Of a DNA stretch of 64,000 nucleotides, positions 47,650 to 59,036 are shown piece after piece (within the stretch, counting starts at the first letter, position 1; each line of letters begins with the position of its first letter). The DNA is from Dipteris shenzhenensis (lineage: Eukaryota; Polypodiophyta; Polypodiopsida; Gleicheniales): the NCBI GenBank assembly GCA_047967505.1, contig CM106538.1; one strand, given 5' to 3'. Made by a program: the position numbers and the translations under genes. The notes beneath the pieces were generated by a model. The model was not told where the DNA came from. It did not search any database and worked only from the letters and a program-made list of their open reading frames with translations.

Positions 47650-48480
47650 TCAATGTAGTTTGGAGCCCATCAGCTGGAACCCATAGACACTAATTAACCT
47701 TTCCACAAACGTGTGTGTCAGTTGTGGAGCAGATATTGTAGTCTTTGTTGGATTAAACCTGGCCATCTTGATCGTTCTATCCATAACCACCCATATGGCA
47801 TCACATCCACGGTTGGCTTGTGGCAATCCAACCAAATAATCCATGGAAATGCTTTCTCATTTCTTATATGGGATTTCCAATGGATGCAGCAAGCCACCTT
47901 GTCTGAAGAGTTCCGCCTATGGACTTGACATTACTAGTAACGTTCGATATCAATCTGCATCTTAGGCCAAAGACAATGTACGTTTCATACCAAGATGTCT
48001 AGCACGAAGGGGTGTCAACACACTTGAAATAGGATTCTTGCCAAAAAAAAAACTCGAAATAGGAATTTTAAATTGCTTCGTGGGTGTTTGGTATGCAAAA
48101 TGTATCCTTTCGGAACAAGAGGCCGTTTCAAATGGAATAATGATCTTGGATTTCTCTCCTTAAAGTTAAACCACCTTATTGCTTACCTAGACCTCCTGGC
48201 AAATATTGCTGAAGTAATCATATTGGCCTTTAAGGCATCGAAAGATCCAGATCTTAGTGAACTCATGTAGAGCATCAAGCCATGCAACTTAATGTCTCAG
48301 TCACCACATTAATGGTTCCTCTTCATGTATAAACTCAAAGCGATTAGCCTTACAGCCACACCAATCTAAAGTATTACAGACATACTTGAGTGATGTGTTG
48401 TCTACACACACACCACAAACTTGGAGCCATACAGTGATGCAAATAGCTTCTTTCAATGCATAGGATATTTGACTTGTGTT
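47650..48480 (-). pseudogene. Ty3/gypsy RNase H-integrase fragment
   Basis: The minus strand carries, right to left, a degraded RNase H-like piece (LYGSKFVV near 48430), a spacer, then integrase: LWPKMQIDIERY (zinc-binding region end), SISMDYLVGLPQANRG and DAIWVVMDRTIKMARFNP at 47650-47850. The last motif is the standard 'MDFi.GLP....g.DaI.VvvDRltK.A.F' block. It is decayed and lacks the end of integrase. Confidence 0.75.
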
Positions 48481-48659
48481 GGTGTCAGCTTAAAGTTATA
48501 GGTTGAACTCCTGATAAAGCTACGGTTGTATACAATCAAGTCATCCTTTCTTCTTTGACACTCCTTCAGGGATGAGGTGGCATTTTCAGCCGCCATCTGG
48601 GATTTTTGTTTGCTCATTCTGAGCTGTTTTTTTTTTTCCTCATGCTTGACATGATGTAC

Positions 48660-48999
48660 TGTGAAGAGAGTGAGAGAGAGGTAAGGAGTCTCACTTTTAG
48701 CTTTCTCACATACACACAAAGGTGGAGGCTGAAAACAGTTTTCCTCTTCTTAGTTGTGAAAGGAAAAAAACTCTCCCTTACAAAAAGGAATAGATGAACC
48801 TTATATGTGGGTCTCAAGCCAAACTCAACTAACCTAAGTGGCATACTAACTGAGCTACTAACTAGAGTACATAAAGATAGCTGTCATCCAGCTATTATTC
48901 AGGGGCGGTGTACCAACCGCATTTGTAGCTAACAAGTCGGTGACATAAATGCACAATGGTCACTCTGGCATATCACGAGTGGAGCTCGATATCTCAACA
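48660..48999 (-). repeat. 3' LTR of Copia element B
   Basis: 340 bp, TG...CA, outer neighbour TGTAC. Confidence 0.88.
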
Positions 49000-49926
49000 C
49001 TCCTAGACTTGCGCAGCTTCTTTGTGCCCAATGCCTTCGTGAATATGTCAGCTACCTGATCCTCTGTGCTGACATAAACTCGATCAATAAAACCTACTAG
49101 AACCTTCTCCCGCACATAGTGGTAATGCACCTCAATGTGCTTTGTTCTAGCATGATAGATTGGGTTATTTGCCAAGTGTATACTGGTTTTCTTGAATTTG
49201 CTGCATATTGTGATTTCTGTCACAGCCTCTAGATCGGCCTGCTCTACCTCTGCCTCTACCTCTTCCAGCATTTGAGTAGAAGGCAGTTTCTTTTGAAGTT
49301 CCTCCTGAAGAAGATGCATCACCATTTCTCTGCTCTTCAGAAATTAGGAGAGCAATCAACTCCTCAAAATCAGAAAATTTTTCATGGACGGCAATGGATG
49401 TCCGGAACTGTGCATAATCCTTTCCTAGACCATTTAAGGTCACAGAAACTAAATCATCATCTTCCATTGGCGACCCAATGGAAGCAAGTGCATCTGCAAT
49501 CTTCTTCACCTTCATGTGGTAGTCATTGATGCTCATATTTTCTCTCTGCACATTGTGCAACTCCTGCTTGAGCTGCATTTTCCTGGCTTGCGTATTTGTG
49601 CTGTACATTTTTGCCAAAGTATCCCACGTCTCCTTTGGCATGCTTGCATCCTGAATATGCACAATCATAGAATCTGAGATATTGATAGACAGCTAGTACA
49701 TAACTTTTCTGACTCTCTCATGTCAGCCTTTAAATGCCTGCATTTCCTGTTGATTGGGAACATTAGGAAGAACTGGTTCTTCTTCATTTCTTGTAATGAA
49801 CTCCCAATAGCCTTTTCCCATAAGGAAATTTGTCATTCTAAACCTCCATGCTTGGAAGTTGTTCTTGTTAAGCTTTTCAGTGACAATCTGTGAAAGAGAG
49901 TCAGACGCCATTACAGGACATTGCAA
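49000..49926 (-). pseudogene. Element B gag joined directly to the end of RNase H
   Basis: Minus strand from Met at 49926 or 49908: DSLSQIVTEKLNKNNFQAWR and FRMTNFLMGKGYWEFI (gag N-terminus), two stops near 49722 and 49692, then 49668-49195 with WDTLAKMYSTNTQARKMQLK and LASIGSPMEDDDLVSVTLNG (UBN2 gag). The Gly/Arg-rich tail (GRGRGRAGRSRG) is followed within about 20 codons by NNPIYHARTKHIEVHYHYVR and VSTEDQVADIFTKAL, the final RNase H block of Copia pol. About 3 kb of pol is missing. Confidence 0.85.
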
Positions 49927-50432
49927 AATATTCTATCACTGCAAAAAAACACAACTTCTGCCTCACGAGGCAAATCTGCAAAATTGACGAAAGTGATATT
50001 TGACCACACAGTCACTTCCTAGTGACGATTTTGCATCATCAGGCTATAAGAATGATATTGTCACTCCTAATATCTCTGCGCATAGGCACACGATGCAATT
50101 TCTGCGGCAGCTTTTCACCGACCTGCAGAACAATGGTTGCACAACCAAAACAGGTCACTTTTTTGAGTGCTTACGAAAAAACTTCCGCCACCAAAAGGGC
50201 CTCAAATCAGAAAAATAATGTCATCTAGGGCTTCGTCCTTACCCGTAGCATATACTACCCTCTCGTTGCACCGCAAAGGGCGTCTCAATATGAGACAGTG
50301 CACTCTTGCACTTTTCGGCTATGCTACCTGCAGAGATTTGCTCCCAAACTCGAGAAAGGAAAGCAACTCTGATCCTCTTACCAAGACACTGCGGACTTGG
50401 TTTGCTTCCTTGAGCTCCTTACCATGAACCGA

Positions 50433-50444
50433 GCTCTGATACCA
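50433..50444 (-). other. Primer-binding site of Copia element B
   Basis: Minus strand TGGTATCAGAGC, directly next to the 5' LTR. Confidence 0.9.
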
Positions 50445-50801
50445 TGTGAAGAGAGTGGGAGAGAGGTAAGGAGTCTCACTTTCAGCTTTCTCACATACAC
50501 AATGGGGGAATACACACAAAGGTGGGGGCTGAAAACAGTTTTCCTCTTCTTAGTTGTGAAAGCCAAAAAACTCTCTCTTTTACAAAAAGGAATAGATGAA
50601 CCCTATATGTGGGTCTCAAACCAAACTCAACTAACCTAGGTGGCATACTAACTGAGCCACTAACTAGAGTACATAAAGATAGCTGTCATTCAGCTATTAT
50701 TCATGGGCGGTGTACCAACCGCATCTGTAGCTAACAAGTCGGTGACATAAATGCACAACGGTCACCCTGGCATATCATGAGTGGAGCTCGATATCTCAAC
50801 A
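50445..50801 (-). repeat. 5' LTR of Copia element B
   Basis: 357 bp, TG...CA, outer neighbour TGTAC. Confidence 0.88.
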
Positions 50802-50806
50802 TGTAC

Positions 50807-52175
50807 ACCCGCACTTGAGCTTGCTCTGCGGTTTTTATTCATACTTAATGAAGTACTTTTCTTGAAAACAAAACAAAACACGATGATAAGCTTTTTCAGA
50901 TATGGACAAAATATATTGCTCATCATTTATTGGTCACGGGCATCCACAGCCTGTGGCATGCTTCCTACACCATCAAATACTGCTAGGAAGCCTCAGAAGA
51001 TAGCGCATGTTAGACAACATGGGTTTCAGTTTTTGGTTAAAAATTCAACGCGTTGACTTTTGACCGACCTAGTCAACGGTCAGCGTTGATGTAGTGGGAG
51101 ATAGACTATCCTCACTCTCTCTCCTGCTCAATACTAACTTCAACTGCAAGATGATGCACTCAATACACAAAGTGATGCTGTGGATGTGATTGAGAGAATT
51201 AGAGGGAGAGAAATGTACTGGACCTCCGAAGAGGAATATATAACTGAAATGTATGAATGCCCAAAGGGCTAATATCTGCCCCCCCCCGCCCCAAAAAAAA
51301 AAACAAAAACAGAGGGCTGAATACAAGTGTATGGAGGGGCTGAAACCCTCAACTGCAAACTGGAAAGACTAAGCAAACTAGAGAGGTGAATCCTCAATAG
51401 ATCCCTCGAGAGGTTGAGGCACCCTGCTAGTCTGCTGCGGGGAAGCCTGGCTCTACTGCTCTGAAGGCTTGAAGCCTAAGGAGTGGATGAGAAATGAAGG
51501 CCAAGGGGGCTGCTTTTATGGCCCCCATTGGGCCTCAAACTGACCGACCAGGCATATGTCTGCCCACCCACCAGACTGCTCTTGTTCACCGACCTGCTGC
51601 TGTTGACGTGGTAGCCGACCTTTGTTGATGTCATCATTGACGTGGCACCCTGCTGATGTGCCTGCTGTACGGTTTGCTGATCTGGCTGTTGCTTGGGTGG
51701 CTGTCCACGTGGCAGCCGGTTGATGTGGCTGCTGCGTGTTGACTGAGCAATCCCACGTGGTAGTCCAGCATGCCACGGGCTGAGGATGCCCGTGACAGTT
51801 GACCAGCCGACCAGGTCAGTCAATCTGCCCTAAAAGCCTATATAAGGCCAGTCCCTTGGCCTCATTCTTCATCCTAGTCTTCTAGTCCTCTAGCCCTTAG
51901 CAGCAGTAACTCCATGGATCAGGGTCAGGGCAGGCGTGTCTGCAGCAGCCCTGCAGCCCCTTCCAACCCTCCTTTCAGGAGCATTTTCCCTGCTGTATTT
52001 TTCTGCTACATCATTGGGTAAGCCCCTGTTGTATTGGTTCTTTCCAATTCCTGCAAGACATTCCTTTCTTTACTTCATTCGCATTGTGGAAAGGCCTTGT
52101 GTTGCCTTTTGGGAATTTTTTACAGCAGGTACACCTTGAGACAGCCAAGCATTTGCAGTGAAAAAGCTTTGAAGC
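50807..52175. other. Probable LTR/leader region of the plus-strand Copia element C
   Basis: No coding signal on either strand. The TATA element at 51838, followed by a C/T-rich transcript start region and then gag at 52176, suggests a retrotransposon promoter. I could not match it to the 3' LTR start at 63785, so LTR boundaries are not given. A C-run then A-run occurs at 51282-51303. Confidence 0.4.
51838..51847 (+). promoter_or_regulatory. TATA box, probably of retroelement C
   Basis: CTATATAAGG lies about 340 bp upstream of the gag ORF on the same strand. Confidence 0.5.
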
Positions 52176-52727
52176 TTGAGCAGAAATTTGCCTTTGGGTT
52201 TTGAGAGGTTGCCCTCCTCTCATTTGCATTGCCAGTTGGTGCTTTTGCCAGAATCACCCAAAAACCTGTCTGCTTTGTTTGGGCGAAGGCCATTGGTAGA
52301 ACGAATGCCTGGAGGCTCAGGAATGGGAGCCTTGAATTTCAGCATTATGGCTGGTAGCAAGGATGATTTGTTTGGGATGCTTGGGACTGAGGACAAGCTT
52401 GATGGCACAAATTACCCCATGTGGGCCTATGCGATGGGGCATGTTTTGGTTGCCAAGAATTCGTGGAATATTTTTTCAGGCACTGAGGTCAGGCAGACTC
52501 GTAATGCTGCTTCTGGCAATGCCTCTGGTACAATTGCAACCGCCTCAGACTCATCTGGTGATGGGTCTAATGCTACTTCTGGTGCAGCTGCATCTTCCAC
52601 TGCAGGTACCTTGCCTCCTACTCAGGAGCAGATTTAGTGGGATTGACTTGATGCTAAAGCACATGCCTTGATTGCTCTTTTAGTGAAACGGGTCATTATT
52701 CCTTAGAAGCCTTAGTAGCCTTGGTAT
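52176..52727 (+). pseudogene. Copia element C, gag N-terminus
   Basis: The frame contains KLDGTNYPMWAYAMGHVLVA and KNSWNIFSGTE, the usual start of Copia gag, then a Ser/Thr/Ala-rich stretch and, past a stop at 52636, AKAHALIALLVKRVIIP. Gag breaks off at about 52727, where element D begins. The rest of gag, and the protease, of element C are missing on the far side of D. Confidence 0.75.
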
Positions 52728-54060
52728 ACTTATCCCAGCTGCCGTCTGATTTGTATTTAAGTTTGTGTACCCACTTAGTGCCGATGACTTTCCATCGCGG
52801 GGGCCTGGCCACTAAGTCTCTGCCTGCATGGCAGCCTGCCATTTTGGATTGTCCTTTGCCTCCTCGAAGGTCCTTGGCTCGTCAATCTGAGCCACCAACG
52901 CAAAATTCACAGATGGGGTCTTTTGAAGATGTTGGGACCGACGCAATCCGGAACTGCTACTCTCAGGTAATTCGGTGACCCGAGACGCTTCCAATGTCCT
53001 TAGGTACCATTGGGGCAACCTCTTCTGCTTCTCAGTGGGAGGAGGAACTGCAACTTCTTCTGGAACATCCTGTTCTTCCTGAGTATCTTGTGGAACATCA
53101 GCTTCTGATTTTGCCACCTCTTGGATGGTCAACCTGGGGCGGGATGGGTTCGGGGATTGAATAATCTCCTCCTCTCAATCTGAGGCTCCTCCTGGGGTTC
53201 AGGTTCCTTTTTCTCGAAGATAACATCTCGACTGATAAGGATCCGCTTCTTTACTGGGTCGAAGAGTCGATAGGCCTTGGATTCTTCGCTATACCCAACA
53301 AAGATACATTTTCTGCTTCAGGAATCGAGCTTGGTCCTGTCTTCCTTGTGCACATGCACCCATGCGTTAGAACCAAAAATGGGAAGATGAGTGATAGAGG
53401 GCTTCTTACCATAAAATGCCTCATATGGAGTCTTGTCCTTGACGGCCTTCGTCTTGGTTCTGTTGAGAATGTGTACGGTTGTATTGATAGCTTCACTCCA
53501 ATAGGCTTTAGAAAGGTTTCTCCCTCGGAGCATAGCAAGCCCTGTCTCTGTGGTGGTTCTATGCTTCCTCTCTGCTACCTCGTTTTGCTGAGAAGTATGT
53601 GCTGTGGTGAGTTGTCGCTTGACCCCATGCATGCGACAAAATGTGTTGAACTCATTTGAGGTGAATTCTCCCCCCCTGTCTGTGCGGAATGTCTTGAATC
53701 CTCCCCTGTCTCCTTTTCAACTCTGGTCTTCCAGTCCTTGAACTTCTCGAAAGCCTGAGACTTTTTAGCCAAACAATATACCTAGGTCATTCTACTGAAA
53801 TCATCCACAAAGAGAAGTGAGTACCTGGATCCTGCCCACGATGCTGTAGACTTTGGGCCACAAATGTCGGCATGAACTAACTCAAGTGGTTTGCTGGCCC
53901 GAAACGAGGCCTCTTGTGGGAACTTATCCCTGTGCTGCTTGCCTTCTAGACAAGCCCTACAGACATCATCCTTGCCTGTAATTGGTGGAAGTCCATCCAC
54001 CATCTTTGACTTTGACATTTCAGCCAAGATTCCATAGCTGACATGACCGAAGCGCTCATG
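52728..54060 (-). pseudogene. Element D integrase and start of RT
   Basis: Minus strand: HAGHVSYGILAEMSKSKMVD (pre-integrase), CRACLEGKQHRDKFPQEASF and LELVHADICGPKSTASWAGS at 54027-53782, then a frameshifted core, AHTSQQNEVAERKHRTTTET (53632-53318), and the SRDVIFEKKEPEPQEEP linker. RT begins with PRTFEEAKDNPKWQAAMQAE (53132-52812) and VIGTKWVHKLKYKSDGSWDK before it stops at the junction. Several stops and frame changes are present. (The first block includes a restored reading across a frameshift.). Confidence 0.75.
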
Positions 54061-55517
54061 CCAAGTTTGGACTTTCTGTTGTCTTCATGAACCAACATTG
54101 CACTGAGACGGTACAGTCCGTTCTCTTCAACTCCTTGAGCCACCATCTGTCCATTTGCTTTGGATGTCACGGTGACCTTGCCATCTTGAAAGAGAACTGC
54201 CATGTTGTTTTTGTCCATCTGACTTACAGACAGTAAATTCTTGCAAAGGTTGGGTACATAAAGTACTTCAGAGATATTCTTCTCCTCACCCGTGGTTGTA
54301 ATGAAAGGAATGCTACCGATGCCCTTCACTGGACACGTCCGGCTATCCCCGACAGAAACTTTGGAATCCGGGTGTATACTTTCCATGGTTTTGAACCAAG
54401 TCCTTCTGTTGGACATGTGCTTGGAAGCACCGCTGTCAACATACCAACCCTCTTTACCTTCACTGACTGAATATGCTGAACAATGTTCACTGATTAAAAA
54501 CAACTGTCCAGTCGTCACATTGGCAGAATCATTCTTAGGCTCTTCTTTGTTCTTGGCTTCTCTCTTCCGCTTCTGATCTGCCTTCTTCTTTCGGCATTCT
54601 TTGGTGGAGTGGCCAAGCTTTTCACAGTAATAGCACTTCATTTTCTTCTTGCGGTCAGCGTCTTGTGACTTCTTGGACTCCTTTGGCTTGCCTTTTCCAG
54701 GCTTGTCTTTGGCCACTAATGCCTTCTCGTCGGTTTGCGTAAAGAGTTTCTCTCGAGCCTCCTCCTGAAGCAGGAGTGGGCCAAGCTCCTCAAAGGTGAT
54801 TGGCTTAGTCCGTTGACCCGCAGTGATCGTAGTCACAAAACTTTTGAAACTCCGTGGCAACTTGTGGAGTGTGAGCAACGCCAATTGACTCGTGTCCACC
54901 TTTTGACCAACCACTGCGAGCTGGTCCCGCACGACTTTCACCTTTGTCAGATGATCATGCACACTATCACCCTCATTCATATCAAGATTATAAAGCTGAT
55001 GCTGAAGAGTAATGATACGGGCTGTATTATCGGTTTCATACAGCTCCTTCAGTATGGCCCACGCCTCTGAAGACGTCTCTGTCAACTAGATATGAGGAAT
55101 CACAGCATCTGCTGTCGTGCCAATAAGCATTGCTAAGGCTTGAGCATCCCTCTCCTCCCATGCACTGAGTTCATCCGCATCTGCTTCAACTAGAACTTCA
55201 CCTCTTTTGTCCACAATGTCCTCTGGCTTCTCCTCGGTCCCAATCACTATCTTCCACAGCTTCCGTGCCAACAGATGGCATAGGATCTTGACTTTCCAGA
55301 TTGGATAGTTCGTCCCATCGAGCTTTCCAGCTTCACCAAAATTGGGAATAAATGAAGAAGGAAGATGACTGGAGAAGGAGGAAGGATGAGCAATGGATGT
55401 AGAGGCTTCTGAACGCTGATCCATGTCGGTGAATAGCAAACTGAAAAACTGAAGCAACAAAGATGTACTGATCTCCCGTGCTAGCCTGAGCTGAAAACAG
55501 AATCGCCTTTCTGCCAA
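53946..55517 (-). pseudogene. Element D gag-protease
   Basis: Two minus-strand ORFs (55517-55086 and 55085-53946) separated by one in-frame TAG that is one C-to-T change from CAG. Features in order: GEAGKLDGTNYPIWKVKILC (gag start), the UBN2 gag region (LKELYETDNTARIITLQHQL), Lys-rich linker, zinc knuckle CYYCEKLGHSTKEC and protease GWYVDSGASKHMSNRRTW with the catalytic D-S-G. Otherwise open over 520 codons. Confidence 0.85.
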
Positions 55518-55569
55518 GGGACTCCTTCCTTTAGAGAGTGCTTTGATGAAGAAAAGTTGAGAGCCTATG

Positions 55570-55581
55570 GCTCTGATACCA
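55570..55581 (-). other. Primer-binding site of Copia element D
   Basis: Minus strand TGGTATCAGAGC next to the LTR edge at 55582. Confidence 0.9.
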
Positions 55582-56193
55582 TGTTAGAGAATAGGAGGGA
55601 ATGAATCACTCAAACCTTCACCCAAGATCTCTCCAACTCTTCCACACACTCAACTCAGATGCATAAATTGGCTCCAAGGGAGCAATACAAAACTCAGCGA
55701 AGTGCTGGGGAAAACTGATGGAACTCTCTCTCACAAACTGAACCAGCTCTGAGTGCACAGCACAGCCTTGGAAGGAGGCTTTCAGTCTTGCATTGGATGC
55801 TGGAATGACTGAAGAAGTGGGCCTTTTATAGGCACTGCCCAGGCCCTTTGGGTTGACCGACCAGCAGGGTCGGTACCTTGTCTGGTGGCCGACCAGATGG
55901 CCCTGGAAATCCGACCAGGGTTGGCCCTGGTCGGTGGCCCTGGTTGGGCCGACTTGGCCTACCACAGGCCCCTATTTAAGGGTGCCCTGTGCAGCCAGTC
56001 TATGCACCTGCAGGCGCCTCCAAGTGAGGCCCAAGGCCCCGTGTTTCTCTGCTGTTGCAGGCAGCAACCAGCCCGTGTGCTGGTTGCCTATGATGTCAGC
56101 CTGAGTCTCTCTCTTTCCCAGCCCTCCTACCTCTCATTGCCCCTTGTCCCCTCAAATCGGGGGTTCACAGGTGGGCACAGCGAGTTTCTAACA
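55582..56193 (-). repeat. 5' LTR of Copia element D
   Basis: 612 bp, bounded on the plus strand by TGTTAGAGAA and TTTCTAACA, an inverted pair. On the minus strand TATAAAAGG (55822-55830) is a likely TATA box. No second LTR is present in the window. Confidence 0.75.
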
Positions 56194-57170
56194 GGTATGG
56201 TTGTTGATCTTGCTAAAATGCAAGCTTGCTTGCTTGGTAAAATGTACCATTCTGTATTTCCCAAGGATGGTAGAGTTGGCGTATCTCATAAGCTCTATTT
56301 GGTTCATAGTGATGTTTGTGGTCCCATGCGGGTTGCAGCTCAAATTTTGCCTTGAAATCTAAATCTATGGTTTTTGCATGCTTTAAACATTTTATTGCCT
56401 CGGTAGAAAATGAAAGCAGGCTGAAAATAGCCCACATTAATACAAATAGGGGGGGAGAGTATATGTCAAAGGAATTTGCTGATTTTTTTGGCATACATCA
56501 TCAATGCACTGTGCCTTACACTCCTCAACAGAATCCTGTGGCTGAGAGAAAGAATAGATCAATCATGGAGATGGCCAGGTGTATGTTGAAAGGCAAGCAT
56601 TTGCCTAACAAGTTGTGGTTGGATGCCGTTATGTGTGCAAATTACATTTTGACCAGATGTTCCACCAAGGCATTGAAGACCATTACACCTTATGAGGCAT
56701 GGACAGGTCATAAGCTCAGGATTGGATGCTTGGCATATGCACATGTGCCTTCGCAGACACGCACAAAGTTGGATGATAAAGCTGTCAAATGCATTTTTAT
56801 TGGGTATAGCTCCGAGAGCAAGGGCTACAAGCTCTATCAGCCCCGCACTGGCAAGGTTTTTGTCAGTAGGGATGTTGTGTTTGATGAATCTTCCACTCTG
56901 CCTTTGCTGGACTGTCAAAAACAGCCCATTGTTGATGCCCCAAATCTCTTCGACAGCTTGATGCCTTTGTTTCCGTCAGACTCTCATGATGATGTCACAT
57001 CTGAGGTTGCTCCTTCTTCTATTGGTCATTTGCAGCGACATGCGCAGCCTGAAATTCAGCATGATTTACAGCCTGATATGATCAGGATATTGTGCATAGG
57101 GCTCTTGACCAGGAGCGAGCTGAAATACAGGAGCCCAAAAAGGTCCCCCGTTGGCTCCTTGACACTTTAA
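56194..57170 (+). pseudogene. Copia element C integrase
   Basis: Plus strand: MQACLLGKMYHSVFPKDGRV and KLYLVHSDVCGPMRV (56215-56335), then a frame change to 56316-57170 with INTNRGGEYMSKEFADFFGI, TPQQNPVAERKNRSIMEMAR, LWLDAVMCANYILTRCSTKA and CIFIGYSSESKGYKLYQPRT, a regular Copia integrase and its C-terminal linker. About 30 residues around the second catalytic Asp are missing or scrambled near 56340-56390, so it is not functional. Confidence 0.85.
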
Positions 57171-57179
57171 AAGACAGCT

Positions 57180-58081
57180 ACTCCTTTGCTAGCCCATACT
57201 AGAGTAGATGTCTGGAAAGAGCATGCTAATTTGGTTGCTACAACATGCAATGAAGAACCACTATGCCATAAGAATGCCTTTTAGAATGAATGTTGGTTGA
57301 AGGCTATGTAAGCTGAATTGGAGTTTATCTATCAGAATAACACTTGGGAGCTATGTGACATGCCTCCAGGCAACAATGCCATTGGAACTAAGTGGGTTTA
57401 TAAGATTAAATGGAAAGCTGAATTGGAGTTTATCTATCAGAATAACACTTGGGAGCTATGTGACATGCCTCCAGGCAACAATGCCATTGGAACTAAGTGG
57501 GTTTATAAGATTAAACGGAAAGCTGAGGGTTCAATGGACCATTACAAAGCCTATCTTGTTGCTAAGGGCTATGCCTAGCAGCAGGGCATTGACTTTGAGA
57601 AGACTTTTGCCCCCACTTCCAGAATCACTACTATCAGGGATTTTTATTGCCTTTGCTGCTCCTTTTCATTGGGAGGTACATCAGCTTGATATTAAGACAG
57701 CTTTTCTTCATGGGCATTTGCAGGAAGGAGTCTATGTTTTCCAACCTCCTGGCTTTGAGGTTGAAGGTTCTGAAAGGAAGGTATGCCGCTTAAAGAAAGC
57801 CCTATATGGATTGAAGCAAGCACCCCGGGCTTGGTATACCAGGATACATGTTCATTTGCTTAGTCTTGGCTTTCAGAACAGCCCTACTGAAGCTACCCTT
57901 TACATCCGCAAGAGTGGGACAGATTTACTGATTTTAGTACTCTATGTGGATGACATGCTTGTGATTGGGACACATTCTGAGCAAATTGCAGCTTTTAAGC
58001 TTGACTTATAGAAGACATTTGCTATGTTTGATCTTGGTCTTTTACATTACTATCTGGGCATTCAATTTGCTAGCAGTGATG
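57180..58081 (+). pseudogene. Copia element C reverse transcriptase, interrupted
   Basis: Plus strand: 57318-57575 has AIGTKWVYKIKRKAEGSMDH and YKAYLVAKGYA then a stop. A frame change follows, and 57630-58011 has HQLDIKTAFLHGHLQEGVYV, CRLKKALYGLKQAPRAWYTR and LLILVLYVDDMLVIG (catalytic YVDD). After a further stop comes FDLGLLHYYLGIQFASSD, where coding ends abruptly at the compound insertion (58082). The thread resumes at 62854 with GGIFMSQSKYI. Confidence 0.9.
57312..57521 (+). repeat. In-frame 105-bp tandem duplication inside RT of element C
   Basis: GCTGAATTGGAGTTTATCTA starts at 57312 and 57417; the two 105-bp units differ at about one base (TGG/CGG AAA). It repeats 35 codons of the RT N-terminus. 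Confidence 0.95.
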
Positions 58082-58257
58082 TCAGGAGGATGTGAAATTT
58101 TGGGACTTTTGATTTGCGACTCCCGTAATTTGCGCATGACTGCCTTGAGCCTCTTGGGCGCGAGGGTCTGGCCATGCAATTAATTCCTAGGGCCAAAGTG
58201 TGTAACAGGGGGGCCAAAAGAGTGGTGCAATTAAAAAACACTGCTTCAGATTATCAG

Positions 58258-58465
58258 TTTTAGGTGTTCCAGAGCTCGCCAGGGAAATTCGTTTTTACCT
58301 AGGAGCCAGTTTCAGGTGATCCAGAGCTTGCTAGGGGAATTCGTTTTTACCTAGGAGCCAGTTTCAGGTGATCCAAGGCTTGCTAGGGAAATTCGTTTTT
58401 ACCCACGGGCCAGTTCCAAGTGATCCAGGGCCTGCCAGAGCAAATCACAATTGATCCAGGAGCCT
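58258..58465. repeat. Four 52-bp tandem repeats in insertion E
   Basis: Units start at about 58258, 58310, 58362 and 58414, each with TTTCAGGTGATCCAGAGCTT-like sequence, and the first three share AATTCGTTTTTACC. Confidence 0.9.
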
Positions 58466-58930
58466 GTTGCAGGTGGCGATTTCTGGCAGGGTGGCTGTTC
58501 CAGTTTGCGATTTGCTTTTGGGCTGTTCCAGGTGCGCGATTGGTTCTAGGGCTGTTTCAAGAGTTCTGGACTTGACCAGGCTGCTCCGGGTGAACTGCGA
58601 CTTGCTTTTTCAAGCTTTCAGGCTTTGCAGGAGATTTCGACCTGATTTTTTGGAGCTTGTGACTGGTTTTGGTAACTTTCCAGGCGTGGGTGTTCGCTTC
58701 TCAGCTGCTCTTGGGGCTGTGCTGGAGCAGAATCAGCTTATCTCCGCATGATCTTGGTTTTCTAGCCAGGGTGACCTTTCTTCTGAGGATTCCAGGTAGA
58801 AGAAGGCTTGTCTTTGCCTGCTTTTGCCGTTCCCAGGTTGGTTGCTGGCTAGTTATTGCGTTTGGGTTTCTTTCCTTGCGAAGAAGGGTTGATTTATGCT
58901 GTTGGACAGTGGCCAGGGACATGATTGCAA

Positions 58931-59036
58931 CTGTACGCGTACGGTCAGTTTTTTCGTACGGATTCCGTACGGCCGTACGTACGGACGTCCGTACGTGACT
59001 TTTTTTGGGGGTTAAAAAATCGGGATGCGTACCTTA
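58931..59036. promoter_or_regulatory. Subterminal CGTACG cluster of the hAT element
   Basis: About nine CGTAC/GTACG pentamers within 106 bp, several palindromic (CCGTACGG, CGTACGTACG). Likely transposase-binding sites, by analogy with subterminal repeats of other hAT elements. The same motif recurs singly near 59078, 59104 and 59419. Confidence 0.55.

Larger units (their letters stand above)
48660..50801 (-). mobile_element. Small Copia-derived element B (internally deleted)
   Basis: LTRs 48660-48999 and 50445-50801, TGTGAAGAG...CTCAACA on the plus strand, flanked by the 5-bp duplication TGTAC (48655-48659, 50802-50806). A tRNA-Met primer site abuts the right LTR, so the element reads on the minus strand. 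The inside is only about 1.4 kb: leader, most of gag, and the extreme end of RNase H. Protease, integrase and RT are absent. The LTRs are very similar, apart from a 15-17 bp insertion in the right one (50501-50517). Confidence 0.9.
52728..56193 (-). mobile_element. Copia element D, truncated in RT, inserted into element C
   Basis: Reads on the minus strand: 5' LTR 55582-56193, primer site 55570-55581, gag, protease, integrase, then only the first codons of RT, ending at 52728. RNase H and the 3' LTR are absent. GGTAT occurs directly outside both ends (52723-52727, 56194-56198). Element C sequence lies on both sides in the opposite orientation. Confidence 0.8.
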
